Assembly: GCA_002840845.1 (NCBI GenBank)
Contig: PHCS01000027.1
Span: 1 to 32,389 of the forward strand
Direction of reading: 5' to 3'
From: Betaproteobacteria bacterium HGW-Betaproteobacteria-14
GTDB lineage: Bacteria; Pseudomonadota; Gammaproteobacteria; Burkholderiales; Rhodocyclaceae
Length of the DNA stretch: 32,389 bases
How positions within the stretch are numbered: position 1 is the first letter of the stretch; each line of letters starts with the position of its first letter. This document shows, piece by piece, positions 9,914-17,953 of this stretch. The translations under genes and the position numbers were made by a program. The notes under the pieces are model-generated. The model had not been told where the DNA came from, did no database searches, and worked only from the letters and a program-made list of their open reading frames with translations.

Positions 9914-9946
9914 AAATGCAATTTAATATTAAAATCCATTTTAATA
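9914..9946 (+). promoter_or_regulatory. AT-rich palindromic promoter/operator region of the mks operon
   Basis: Directly upstream of the small winged-helix gene is a run of A/T unlike anything else in the window. It contains the perfect 12-bp palindrome TTTAATATTAAA at 9922-9933, and TTAATTATTAAAAT lies just before it. The position fits an operator or a -10 region for the plus-strand mks operon. Autoregulation by the winged-helix protein encoded next is a reasonable inference but not shown. Confidence 0.45.
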
Positions 9947-9961
9947 ATGCAAGGCTCGCGC

Positions 9962-10249
9962 ATGCCGGATCGAAACGTCGTTGCAACACAGCAGGCGCTG
10001 AAGGCGCTGTCGAAAAGACCGCTGTCCATGGCTGAACATCATGTTCTTTGGCATTTGGCGGCCACCTTGCCGCCTACCGGGGATATGGTGTCCAAGGCGC
10101 AATTGCAGGAAGCGCTCGCCATCACGCAGGTGCACCTCAATGCGGTGATGCGCCGATTGTGCCAATACGGCTTTCTCATACGCGGGCCGAAGGCGGGGCG
10201 CTCCTACCATTACAAGCTCAATCCCGCGCTTCTCCGCATCATTTCGTAA
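9962..10249 (+). CDS. Small winged-helix DNA-binding protein heading the mks operon
   Basis: A 95-aa protein from the ATG at 9962, which has AAGG seven bases upstream. An in-frame ATG at 9947 has no ribosome site, so the shorter form is preferred. Residues about 18-90 read as a winged helix: an N-terminal helix (MAEHHVLWHLAATL), a helix-turn-helix (VSKAQLQEALAITQVHLNAVMRRLCQYG) and a wing with a basic turn (GPKAGRSYHYKLNP). The closing KLNPALL resembles the end of winged-helix domains in plasmid and phage replication proteins, but the likeness is short. Its TAA stop is followed immediately by the ATG of mksF, so the two genes are translationally coupled. It is therefore part of the defence operon, most likely as a regulator or accessory DNA sensor. 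It is not one of the four core Mks/Jet proteins. Confidence 0.7.
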   Translation: MPDRNVVATQQALKALSKRPLSMAEHHVLWHLAATLPPTGDMVSKAQLQEALAITQVHLNAVMRRLCQYGFLIRGPKAGRSYHYKLNPALLRIIS

Positions 10250-11581
10250 ATGAGCTCGCCGCTTTTCAATGTTGATCGTCTGTCGGTCAAATCCATCGTC
10301 CAGTCCGTTCTGGACGATCAGCGCTCGCTTGAACTGCTCCCCCGCGATCTCGCACTGCTGATCCTGATGCGGCATGAACTCGATTGTGCCGACGAGTCGG
10401 CGCTGGCCTTGCCATACGCAGCCATACAGACGCTCCACAGTCAGCTGGATATTCTGGAGTTGAAGGACGATCAAGGCGCCGAGCGCCGCCTGAACGAAAC
10501 TCTGAACCGGCTCGTGAAGGCCGAGTGCATCGCCAAGGCCGACATGACCCGTATCGGCTTGTCGTCCAACACGGAATACCAGATCACACCGGTCGGCGAC
10601 GCGCTCGCCGAATGGCATGTGAAGCAATCGTCGTTCTCGGGCGAGCCGCTGACTGCCATATTTCGATCATTCATCGGCCAGCTAGCCGCAATCGGTGACG
10701 ATGCAGCCAAGTCCGAAACGGCGGACGACTGGCACTTCGTTGTGGTGCAGCCGATGCAGTACGCCCTGAAGGGGATGCTCGTTAACATCCAGCGCCACCA
10801 GAAGGAGCTGGATCGTCAGCATGCCGCGCTGCGCGACTTCATCCCGAGTCTTCTGCATCAAGGAAGCGAAGCGGCCATCGAGCAATGCGAAGCGCAGTTG
10901 TCCAAGGTCATCAAGACCATCGACGACCTACAGGAAGTGGTATTTGCTTCGACAAGCAGCGCACATGCCTTGATCGATCGCATCGCCGAGCAGGCGCGGC
11001 CTCATAGCCCCAAGGGGGTTGAAGCCAGTTGCGATGACCTTTCACGCCGGCTGCAGTCCGTTGCACAGTGGACGACACAACGCGCGATCGATTGGGTCGA
11101 GCATCATAATGTCGTCCATCATCTCCTCAGAACCAGCGTCCGCATAGACCGGCAAAGACGCATCACCGATGCCTTGAAGCGTGCGATAGCGACCGATCCG
11201 GGGTGGACTCTGGAGGTGGCGGACGAGCCCTATTTATTCCGCATGCGCGACGACGTTGTGCGCGACCCGAAACCCAGGAAGGCGCCGCGTCTTCCCAAGG
11301 CCCAAGCCGGCCTCGAGCGCCAGTTCGAGGAAGTCGCCCCCGACGAGATGCCCGACCTGCTGCTTCGCCACCTGAAGGCAGAACTCGCCCTTGGCGAGGC
11401 GCGCGCTTCCGTGCTCGTAGGCAAGGCCGCCAGCGCGGCGCCTTCGCTCGGCGATCTTGTTCATCACTTCCCCTGGCTGATAGGGGTTATGGCCCAAGCC
11501 GGGCGCATCGACGAGGCATCGCGCGACTGGACAACCTCGACAGATGGCATCGACGTCCAGGAGTTGAGGATTATCCCGTGA
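10250..11581 (+). CDS. mksF: MksF/JetA-like kleisin subunit of condensin defence complex
   Basis: A 443-aa protein assigned as the MukF/MksF-type kleisin (JetA) mainly from its position and architecture. Kleisins bridge the two heads of the SMC dimer and hold the KITE subunits. Residues about 1-125 form a winged-helix-like start (ELLPRDLALLILMRHEL, later NTEYQITPVGDALAEWHV). Residues about 135-330 are almost entirely amphipathic helix (MLVNIQRHQKELDRQHAALRD, CEAQLSKVIKTIDDLQEVVF), as in the MukF middle domain. The C-terminal part after a basic proline-rich linker (RDPKPRKAPRLPKAQ) is a second helical domain. Start and stop are nested in the operon: it begins right after the winged-helix stop, and its TGA overlaps the GTG of mksE. 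No ribosome site precedes it, consistent with coupling. Confidence 0.75.
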   Translation: MSSPLFNVDRLSVKSIVQSVLDDQRSLELLPRDLALLILMRHELDCADESALALPYAAIQTLHSQLDILELKDDQGAERRLNETLNRLVKAECIAKADMTRIGLSSNTEYQITPVGDALAEWHVKQSSFSGEPLTAIFRSFIGQLAAIGDDAAKSETADDWHFVVVQPMQYALKGMLVNIQRHQKELDRQHAALRDFIPSLLHQGSEAAIEQCEAQLSKVIKTIDDLQEVVFASTSSAHALIDRIAEQARPHSPKGVEASCDDLSRRLQSVAQWTTQRAIDWVEHHNVVHHLLRTSVRIDRQRRITDALKRAIATDPGWTLEVADEPYLFRMRDDVVRDPKPRKAPRLPKAQAGLERQFEEVAPDEMPDLLLRHLKAELALGEARASVLVGKAASAAPSLGDLVHHFPWLIGVMAQAGRIDEASRDWTTSTDGIDVQELRIIP

Positions 11582-12219
11582 CGATCTTTCATGACGAACA
11601 ATTCGTCGAAATCGACCTCCTCTTGCGACGAGGCGCACACATCAACCGTTCGAGCCTTGCTCAATATGAGTTCCTGTGCCAGAACTTCGACGAACTCCAA
11701 ACCTTCTACCGGCGCTACGGCTGTTCGCTGTTTCAGCATCCCGACGGCTTTTTCTATATGACGGTCAAGGGCGGACTGATTCGGTCGAGACTGCTACCCA
11801 AGTCGTGCGTTCACCTCGGCGAGTTTATCGCCCTGAAGGCACGCGATCCGGAAATCACCCGCTCCCTCGGCAGGATCGCGATCAGCCAAGTGCTGCAGGA
11901 TATCGAAACCCTCGTGCCAAGAGAGACGCTGCAGGCCGTCTATGCCCCCAAGAGGAGGGACGCAGTGGTCGATGAATATATCTCGGACGAGATCATGCGT
12001 GCGCTCAAGATATTGGCCGATCTTGGCTTTATCGAAATGACCGATACGGCAATCCGGCCGCACGAGGCCATCCATCGATTCGCGGAACTGGCGCGGCATG
12101 ACAATGCTCCGGGTGACGATGCGAAGCTGCATCTGAACACCCAGCGCGGCGTCGTATTCCACGATGCCGGCTCCGACGAGGAATACGAAGGGAGTGGCGA
12201 TGACAACAGCCAAGATTGA
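11578..12219 (+). CDS. mksE: MksE/JetB-like KITE subunit
   Basis: A 213-aa protein starting at GTG 11578, which overlaps the mksF stop by 4 bp (GTGA). The frame is open further upstream, but that part only shadows mksF. It reads as the MukE/MksE family of tandem winged-helix KITE proteins that bind the kleisin and DNA. Supporting motifs are an early HINRSSLAQYEFLCQNFDELQTFYRRYGCSLF-type helix pair, a central SRLLPKSCVHLGEFIALKARDPE, and a late winged helix (EIMRALKILADLGFIEMTD). The tail is acidic (DEEYEGSGDDNSQD), as is common before the overlapping SMC gene. Its last 20 bases overlap mksB, whose ribosome site (GGGAGTGG) lies inside it. Confidence 0.8.
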   Translation: MTIFHDEQFVEIDLLLRRGAHINRSSLAQYEFLCQNFDELQTFYRRYGCSLFQHPDGFFYMTVKGGLIRSRLLPKSCVHLGEFIALKARDPEITRSLGRIAISQVLQDIETLVPRETLQAVYAPKRRDAVVDEYISDEIMRALKILADLGFIEMTDTAIRPHEAIHRFAELARHDNAPGDDAKLHLNTQRGVVFHDAGSDEEYEGSGDDNSQD

Positions 12220-15200
12220 TCGCGTAGCGTATATCGGCTGGCGCGGCATTGCAGGTTGCGAGGTCATCGACCTCGACGAAGAACTGACGGGATTCATCGG
12301 GCCAGGCGGCGCGGGGAAATCCACGCTGATCATGTGCCTGGACTATGCGATCCTCCCCGACCGGCGCGCACTGGACATCCGCCCTGTGTCCGACTTGCAC
12401 GACTCGCGGAGCGCCGGCATCGACTCACTCGCCGGCCGGATCGATCCGCGCTACGGATACGCTTACGTCGTGCTCGATATCACGACGCGCGACAAACAGC
12501 GGCTCATTGCCGGCATCCATGCCGAACCCGTCGACGGGCGCGCGGCCTTCAATCTCTGGCTGATCAAGGACCCTCCCAAGGATGTGTCAGTGCAGGACTT
12601 GATGCGCTGCGTCGAGGGGGAAGAAATCTACTTCCCGGATTTCCCGGCGTTGAAACGCCAGTTGTCCGCAGGCGGGATCGACATCACGACCTGCAAGACC
12701 ATTGGCGAATACGGGCTGGCGCTCTACGAAGCGGGCATCCTGCCTTCTTCCATGAACTCTGCCTCGGACCGGAAGCTGTATGCCAATCTGATCGAAACGA
12801 CATTTCGCGGTGGCATTTCACAGGAAGTGGCGACGCGGCTGAAGGATTATCTTCTACCCGCGCAATCGCAAGTGCAAGACCTTGTTCGCGGACTTCAGGA
12901 ATGCACCAACGAAGTGCTGAAGACGCGCAATGCGGTCGCCGACGCGGACAAGGAACTTGCGCTTCTTGAATCCACCTATGGCATCGGCAAGGAGACCGTG
13001 CTGACGGCACTTCGCTGCATGGCCGACGACTCGGCGACGTCGCAGGCAGCAGTTTCTTCGCTGCAATCCCAGCTTGCCAACAAGGACGTCACCCAGCGCT
13101 CCCTGGAAGTAACCATACCTGCCGTGAAGGCCGAGATCGCCGTTGCGGAACAAACGAAGAAGAACACGCTCGCTGCCAGCATTCTGATTCTCAAGGGGCA
13201 TGAGGAAAAAAAGGATACGGCGTTTCAGCAGCTTGGCGAGTGTAAAGCAGAATTGGAGAGGGCCACCGCAAAACGCAGGCAATTCGATCAGGGCGCGAAG
13301 CTGTGGGGGATGGTAGCCGGGCTGCAGATTAAGCACAGCGGGTATGAGGCTGTCAAGGAATGGTTTGACGCCGAACTCGAGCGAATCAACCGGGACATCT
13401 ACGGGATCGACGTAGAGATCAAAAAACTTAAGGAGGAAGACGAGCGTTTGACGGGAGACCGGGCATCAATGGCATCGGAGCATTTAGCCGATGTTTTGGG
13501 GGGGCAACCCCTGGAGCAAGCCCTTGGGCATGTTTCGGACAAGGAGGCCCTGGCGCAGGAAATGTCCCTGGGCGGCCTGGTGGACGGGGTGGTAGGCGTC
13601 GGCCTCGATGCCCTCTCCGATCTATCGCCTACGGACGACATGCCGGACATGTTCTGGTTAGGCGAGCAGCTTCCAGAGGTCCGACCGACGAGAGAAATCG
13701 GACAATGGTACGTTAACGCAACATCGGGCGGGTATGTCGTCGCCAGTATGACCAGGGCGCCGGTCTTCGGTCGCGAGGCTCGGAAGCAACGCGGGGCAGC
13801 CATCGCAAACGAGTTGGAAAAGCTGAAGGGACGTCGTGGCGACAAGAAACAAGAGGCCGACAGGATCAAAGGGCGGAAAGACACCTTGTTGATGAATCAC
13901 GAGGTCATCCACTTCTATCTGGCTAACCGGCAGGATGCACTTGCCATTGACAAGGCCGCGAAGGACGCGCAAAAGGCGTTCGATCAGTGCAAGGCGGAGC
14001 ACGAGGCCGCCAAGAAGACCTGTTCCAATCTGCAGGACGAAATTGCCAAGGTGCAGGAACCCTATGACGAGAAGATTCGCGAACTGAACCGAAAGCTCTC
14101 CAAGGATGAGCAATCCCTGTCCGGTTTGCTCGCGGAGGTTGCCGAAGCGCAGAAGCGCTTGCAGGAGGAAATGGCGCGTCTCGCCGGATGCCAGGGGGAG
14201 CTGGCCGGTGCGAAGAATCTGCTTGGGGGCGAATTCGACCGGTTCCATACCGAGTGCATGGCACTCATCCTCGCTGCAAAGAACATTACCGGGCAGCAGG
14301 CCCAGCGCATCGCCGAGTTGGCGCGAACGCTTGGCGCAGAGGTTGCACAACTCGATTCATTCCGCAACGTCAACGCCGAGGACAGGGTGAGTGTGGTTCG
14401 TCTTTGGCCGGATCTGATGACCATCGTTCGGGAAACGGTCAATATCGACCTGGCCGATTCCGATGGCGGCGATCTGATTCAAGCGATGCGCGATCAACGC
14501 GGCAGGCTCGACGGGGACCTGGCAACATGGGAGACGGAGCTTGGAATCAAGGCCAAGAACATCTACATGAGCATCAGCGGCGCGGTGAAAAGCCAGCAGG
14601 TGAAGATCGGCAAACTCAGCAAATTGGGGCAGGTCATCGAATTCGGCAATGTGACCGGCATCCAGATCAAGCTCGCGCCACGCACCCGGCTGCTTGACAT
14701 CCTTCAACAATTCGCCGACCAACTCACGCTATTCGCGAAGGACAAGCCCGTGGACCAGGTGCTCAAGGAGTTCTTCGACGCGAGCGCCGCGGGCGGCGTC
14801 AAAATGAGCGGTGAGCAATTGCTGGACTATCGGAACTACGTTGATTTGGCCATCGAGGCGCGTCGCAAGGGCGGCGACTGGGAATTGGCGTCGTCCCTGT
14901 CCGGCACGGAGTCCATTGGCGGCGGCTTGGCTATCGCCCTGATGTTGATCCGCTCCATCGCATCCCGGGGCGAGGCCGGCAACAGCGGCGTGAAGGTCGG
15001 CGACATCCGGCCGTTATTCGCCGTCGACGAAGCGAGCCGTCTTGATCCTGACGGACAACGGATGCTAGTCGAGTTTGCCAAACGCGAGCAATTCCAGTTG
15101 CTCGTGACCGCTCCGACGTTGAAACCGACGTACAACTGCAAGCTGTATGCGCTGTACCGTCACTTCGACCCCCACGAGAGGCTGATCATCAGGGGCATTA

Positions 15201-15235
15201 AGCACCGAGAGCATGCAGGCCAGCCAGCGACATGA
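12200..15235 (+). CDS. mksB: MksB/JetC SMC-like ATPase
   Basis: A 1011-aa SMC-type ATPase from the ATG at 12200; an earlier in-frame ATG at 12164 lies in mksE without a ribosome site. The N-terminal head has a Walker A at residues 34-42 (GPGGAGKST) in MukB style (YIGWRGIAGCEVIDLDEE before it). Two long coiled-coil stretches (about 260-430 and 560-720, Lys/Glu/Gln-rich) flank a globular hinge rich in Gly and Pro (about 450-540). The C-terminal head has an ABC signature variant LSGTESIGGG (about residue 900), matching MukB's LSTGEAIGTG. It is followed by Walker B LFAVDEASRLD (about 937-947), equal to MukB's DEAARLD. It is much shorter than MukB (about 1486 aa), as expected for MksB/JetC. In Wadjet/Mks systems this motor extrudes DNA loops on plasmids, leading to their cleavage. 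Overlaps mksG by ATGA. Confidence 0.93.
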   Translation: MTTAKIDRVAYIGWRGIAGCEVIDLDEELTGFIGPGGAGKSTLIMCLDYAILPDRRALDIRPVSDLHDSRSAGIDSLAGRIDPRYGYAYVVLDITTRDKQRLIAGIHAEPVDGRAAFNLWLIKDPPKDVSVQDLMRCVEGEEIYFPDFPALKRQLSAGGIDITTCKTIGEYGLALYEAGILPSSMNSASDRKLYANLIETTFRGGISQEVATRLKDYLLPAQSQVQDLVRGLQECTNEVLKTRNAVADADKELALLESTYGIGKETVLTALRCMADDSATSQAAVSSLQSQLANKDVTQRSLEVTIPAVKAEIAVAEQTKKNTLAASILILKGHEEKKDTAFQQLGECKAELERATAKRRQFDQGAKLWGMVAGLQIKHSGYEAVKEWFDAELERINRDIYGIDVEIKKLKEEDERLTGDRASMASEHLADVLGGQPLEQALGHVSDKEALAQEMSLGGLVDGVVGVGLDALSDLSPTDDMPDMFWLGEQLPEVRPTREIGQWYVNATSGGYVVASMTRAPVFGREARKQRGAAIANELEKLKGRRGDKKQEADRIKGRKDTLLMNHEVIHFYLANRQDALAIDKAAKDAQKAFDQCKAEHEAAKKTCSNLQDEIAKVQEPYDEKIRELNRKLSKDEQSLSGLLAEVAEAQKRLQEEMARLAGCQGELAGAKNLLGGEFDRFHTECMALILAAKNITGQQAQRIAELARTLGAEVAQLDSFRNVNAEDRVSVVRLWPDLMTIVRETVNIDLADSDGGDLIQAMRDQRGRLDGDLATWETELGIKAKNIYMSISGAVKSQQVKIGKLSKLGQVIEFGNVTGIQIKLAPRTRLLDILQQFADQLTLFAKDKPVDQVLKEFFDASAAGGVKMSGEQLLDYRNYVDLAIEARRKGGDWELASSLSGTESIGGGLAIALMLIRSIASRGEAGNSGVKVGDIRPLFAVDEASRLDPDGQRMLVEFAKREQFQLLVTAPTLKPTYNCKLYALYRHFDPHERLIIRGIKHREHAGQPAT

Positions 15236-16221
15236 ACATGTCACTCGAAATCTGCGTGCTCGGTCGTCTTGTAGAGAAGCAGATGATCAAGGTAGGGGTG
15301 CGAAACGAGGGGCTGATCCGGCGCTTTGAAACCGCCCGTTGGATTGCACCCGGCACACGACGATCCGAATGGGTCATGCGCCCGGAGTCCCGTGAGAGCG
15401 TGGAGGAGCGCCTGGAAACGCTGCTGCCGGCATGGCGGGAGCAGTTTGCTTTCCTGCGCTCCATTGGCCGCGATCCACTTGACCCATCAGACATCGAGGC
15501 GCTGCCAATGCTGCGCCGTCAGATCGATGTGCCGGCGCCCTGGATCAACCGCCGCAACTGGAACGCTGCCGCCGGCCTCGGACCGAAGCACAAAGCGAAG
15601 GCGCCGGCCAACTGCATTCTCACTAAAGACTGGGTAATCAGGTTCCGCCCGAATCGGGGATTGGCCGGAATACGAGGTGGCGATCGCATCGATTTCGCCG
15701 ATATGGCAGGACAGTGGACGGAGTGCGCCATCCCGGAGCGGGCCTGGGCTGAGTTCGAGGCGATCACCGGTACGCCGCCGGCGATCATCATTACCTGCGA
15801 AAACCTGGGCGCCTACGTGGACTTCCCGGCAACGGACTCAACGCTTGTGGTCTATGCGCCAGGAGCGGACACGGAGGCGGCGGCAGCGCTGCTGAGGAAG
15901 ATTCCTTCGGCGCCTTGGGTCCATTTCGGCGACCTCGATCCGCAAGGGGTGGAGATAGCGAAGCGCCTTGCCGCTGAAATGCAGCGGGAACTGCGCATCT
16001 ACATCCCGTCGTTCGCGGCCGAATATCTGGAGGATGCCGCCAAGCCGGTGAAAGCGGCATGGGATGACGCCTTGGGCATACCGCTTTTGTCCGAACTGCG
16101 GTCGCGTCGTCATCGGATTTTCCAGGAAGTCTTCATGCTGGATAGGCGGCTCGCCGCTGACGTGGCTGCAATTATCCAATCCGAGCCAGAAACACCCCAT
16201 GTGAGCACGAATGGGAAATAG
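15232..16221 (+). CDS. mksG: MksG/JetD TOPRIM-type nuclease subunit
   Basis: A 329-aa protein beginning inside the mksB stop (ATGA). The first about 170 residues are a DNA-binding arm (MLRRQIDVPAPWINRRNWNAAAGL), as in DUF3322-like N-terminal regions. The C-terminal half is a TOPRIM-like fold with the conserved glutamate at E190 (ITCENLGAYVDF) and the DxD pair D234/D236 (HFGDLDPQGVEIAKRL), the metal-binding motif of JetD/MksG and of Spo11/Topo VI-A-type enzymes. In characterised Wadjet/Mks systems this subunit nicks or cuts the plasmid once the condensin motor is engaged. All catalytic residues look intact, so the system is likely active. It is the last gene of the operon; the next gene is convergent. 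Confidence 0.92.
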   Translation: MNMSLEICVLGRLVEKQMIKVGVRNEGLIRRFETARWIAPGTRRSEWVMRPESRESVEERLETLLPAWREQFAFLRSIGRDPLDPSDIEALPMLRRQIDVPAPWINRRNWNAAAGLGPKHKAKAPANCILTKDWVIRFRPNRGLAGIRGGDRIDFADMAGQWTECAIPERAWAEFEAITGTPPAIIITCENLGAYVDFPATDSTLVVYAPGADTEAAAALLRKIPSAPWVHFGDLDPQGVEIAKRLAAEMQRELRIYIPSFAAEYLEDAAKPVKAAWDDALGIPLLSELRSRRHRIFQEVFMLDRRLAADVAAIIQSEPETPHVSTNGK

Positions 16222-16332
16222 ATGGACAGGCCATGACCAATGTGCGGTGGCCCTGTAGAAAATGCCTGAAAACGGAATTGAGATAATAAGCTGATCGCTT
16301 ACCAACCGGCCTAAGAGCACAATGAGCCCGGC

Positions 16333-16575
16333 TTACGATTCCAGTCGCCGCAAATATTGAAACATCGCCGCCGCTTGCTTCTCCGGAGCGTAGGCCAGAT
16401 GAAGAAGTATCTGCACGGGTTTCGGCATATCGCGGCCGGATTCGTAACGGGAGCCGCCCGATTGCGTCACCGCGATGCGCCCCCAGAACTCAAACTGGTT
16501 CACACCCAACTTCTGTCGGTGCTCCTTCGCCTCCCGGCCGGTTCGGAAAAGCAGTTTTGGTTTCTTGTCACTCAT
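16333..16575 (-). CDS. XRE-type helix-turn-helix protein
   Basis: An 80-aa protein from the ATG at 16575, with AAGGAAG close upstream. The frame is open to 16674, but the extra 33 residues have no ribosome site. It has a lambda-repressor-like HTH with the family pattern HRQKLGVNQFEFWGRIAVTQ, then SGGSRYESGRDMPKP and VQILLHLAYAPEKQAA. This family is common as single small genes in beta- and gammaproteobacteria, and its targets are unknown. It is convergent with mksG (111-bp gap) and points away from the neighbouring 377-aa gene on the same strand, which ends and begins about 140 bp upstream. A regulator of the island is a reasonable guess. Confidence 0.75.
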   Translation of the reverse strand: MSDKKPKLLFRTGREAKEHRQKLGVNQFEFWGRIAVTQSGGSRYESGRDMPKPVQILLHLAYAPEKQAAAMFQYLRRLES

Positions 16576-16712
16576 GATCTTCCTTGTTTCGATAATGAAC
16601 GCCAGCCGTCTATTTACATGAGCGTTGGCAAATTTCGCAAGTCGAATGTCAAGCCGGATTCCCGTGGGGATCATAATCCTCGGCCTCGCTCTTCACCATC
16701 CGGGAATGCTAA

Positions 16713-17846
16713 TCAACGCGACCTCACTGCACATACCGCGGCAAATTCCGGATAACGCTTGATCCACCTTGACACTGCAGGCGCCGATACACCCAGCCGA
16801 ACCGCGATCTCCCCGTTAGCCGCCCCTTCACACGCCAAGCGTATCGCCTCTTGGACCAGCATTGAGGTCCTTCGCCCGCGCCCCCGCTTGCCAGGCGACA
16901 CCTCTCCTTCCAGCGTTAACCAGATTTCCGCTCTGAGAACACGAAAACCCCAGGCAAAGTCATCCCATTCGTTGGGATCGATGTACATCCTCAAATGCGC
17001 AACAAGTTCCTCATGGGGCATGTGCCGGAAGCCGGATAACTTCGCTTGCTTCACAACCCGGGGAGCTCTTTCCAGGCTGAGCACAAGCCATTCCCGATCG
17101 GACTTCCATCCGTCGGCTGGCGTCATCGGGAAAAGCACATTCGGCAAGGTTAGCCGCTCATTTGAATGCTTGGCCACCCGATCATCCCACAAGCTCGACT
17201 CTAGCCCTCTCTTGTCTGCAAGTGCTTTGGCCAGACATCCTCTCCGATAGCGTATATAGGCGTCGGAACGGTTTTCCTTGGTTGCTCCGCTCTGCGTATG
17301 GAAATCGCAGTAGGGTTCGCTCGGCCGCGATCTCCGGAAACACAACCTGCAATAGCCGCATCGCAGGTGCTCCCCCCACCCCGCGCCGATGATGGCGAGC
17401 CCCCAGAGAATGGGCACGATCGGGTGCTCGCCGCTCACCTTCCCCTCGGTGGTCAGCCAGAATCCGAAGCGGACTACCGTAACGGGGTCTCGGGAAACAT
17501 ATCCGGGATTGCCCGCCAGACGCTTGCCGGCCTTGAAATCGGCGAATGCCGACATCAGCGCCTGCCGGCTCTTTAAGCCACCAAGGTATTTCCAGAGCGC
17601 TGGAGCATGTCCCTTCGCCAACCTTGTTATCCAGCGCCAGACGGCCGCCTTCACAACTGCTGATCGCTCGCCCAGCGTCGTGGTGTCTATTCCGGCAAGT
17701 TCTATGAGGGGCTGCAAGAGCGCGGCGTACTGCTCCCCGTCTATATAGCTGCGATTCCTCAACTCGGGGTAGTCGGGCGGCCAGTAATCGACCTCGGCGC
17801 CGGCATCCAGCGCCGCCTGATGGAGAGCCGCCCATCCCTCCGCCAT
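16713..17846 (-). CDS. Unrecognised protein with Cys-cluster and C-terminal helix-turn-helix
   Basis: I do not recognise the family. The frame is open from 17936 (407 aa), but the first 30 residues look unlike protein and would leave only 17 bp to the divergent gene. The ATG at 17846 (377 aa) is preferred, though no start has a good ribosome site; 17912 is another option. Visible parts, numbered from 17846: an aromatic/acidic N terminus (DYWPPDYPELRNRSYIDGEQY); a helical region with many Trp and Lys; a cysteine cluster C163-x2-C166-x2-C169-x10-C180-x2-H183, probably zinc-binding; and a C-terminal HTH (EAIRLACEGAANGEIAVRLG and VSAPAVSRWIKRYP, near residues 328-362) like those of transposases or resolvases. 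No DDE or Tyr/Ser recombinase motif is seen. It is likely a DNA-binding protein of the mobile island. Confidence 0.6.
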   Translation of the reverse strand: MAEGWAALHQAALDAGAEVDYWPPDYPELRNRSYIDGEQYAALLQPLIELAGIDTTTLGERSAVVKAAVWRWITRLAKGHAPALWKYLGGLKSRQALMSAFADFKAGKRLAGNPGYVSRDPVTVVRFGFWLTTEGKVSGEHPIVPILWGLAIIGAGWGEHLRCGYCRLCFRRSRPSEPYCDFHTQSGATKENRSDAYIRYRRGCLAKALADKRGLESSLWDDRVAKHSNERLTLPNVLFPMTPADGWKSDREWLVLSLERAPRVVKQAKLSGFRHMPHEELVAHLRMYIDPNEWDDFAWGFRVLRAEIWLTLEGEVSPGKRGRGRRTSMLVQEAIRLACEGAANGEIAVRLGVSAPAVSRWIKRYPEFAAVCAVRSR

Positions 17847-17953
17847 AAATGACCGTCGTGCCGGCACTTTACATTTGCTGTTTTGATAGTGTCGGGCGGA
17901 ATTGTCGCTCATGCACCAGAATGCATGCAACTGCATTTAATACGGAGCCTGTC

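Larger units (their letters stand above)
9365..9961. other. Non-coding junction between surface-protein operon and accessory island
   Basis: About 0.6 kb with visibly lower GC than either side and no convincing gene on either strand. The one longer open frame here begins inside the YD/IPT gene and translates to an unconvincing mix. The left part must contain the promoter of the minus-strand surface operon; a GATAAT-like -10 can be read near 9393-9388, but no good -35 is seen. The right part must hold the promoter of the plus-strand winged-helix/mks operon. The stretch contains a hairpin at 9604-9636, a small GATCGC-AGAA-GCGATC hairpin at 9753-9768 and AT-rich palindromic DNA just before 9946. 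If the island is a transposon, its left end could be here, but no terminal repeat with a target duplication was found. Confidence 0.5.

Noticed and set aside
11203-11577. A longer N terminus for mksE
   Set aside because: The extension only shadows mksF in another frame; the GTG at 11578 overlaps the mksF stop in the same style as the other operon junctions.
16226-16256. A terminator after mksG
   Set aside because: A bulged stem can be drawn (ACAGGCCA with TGGCCCTGT), but the loop is long and no T run follows.
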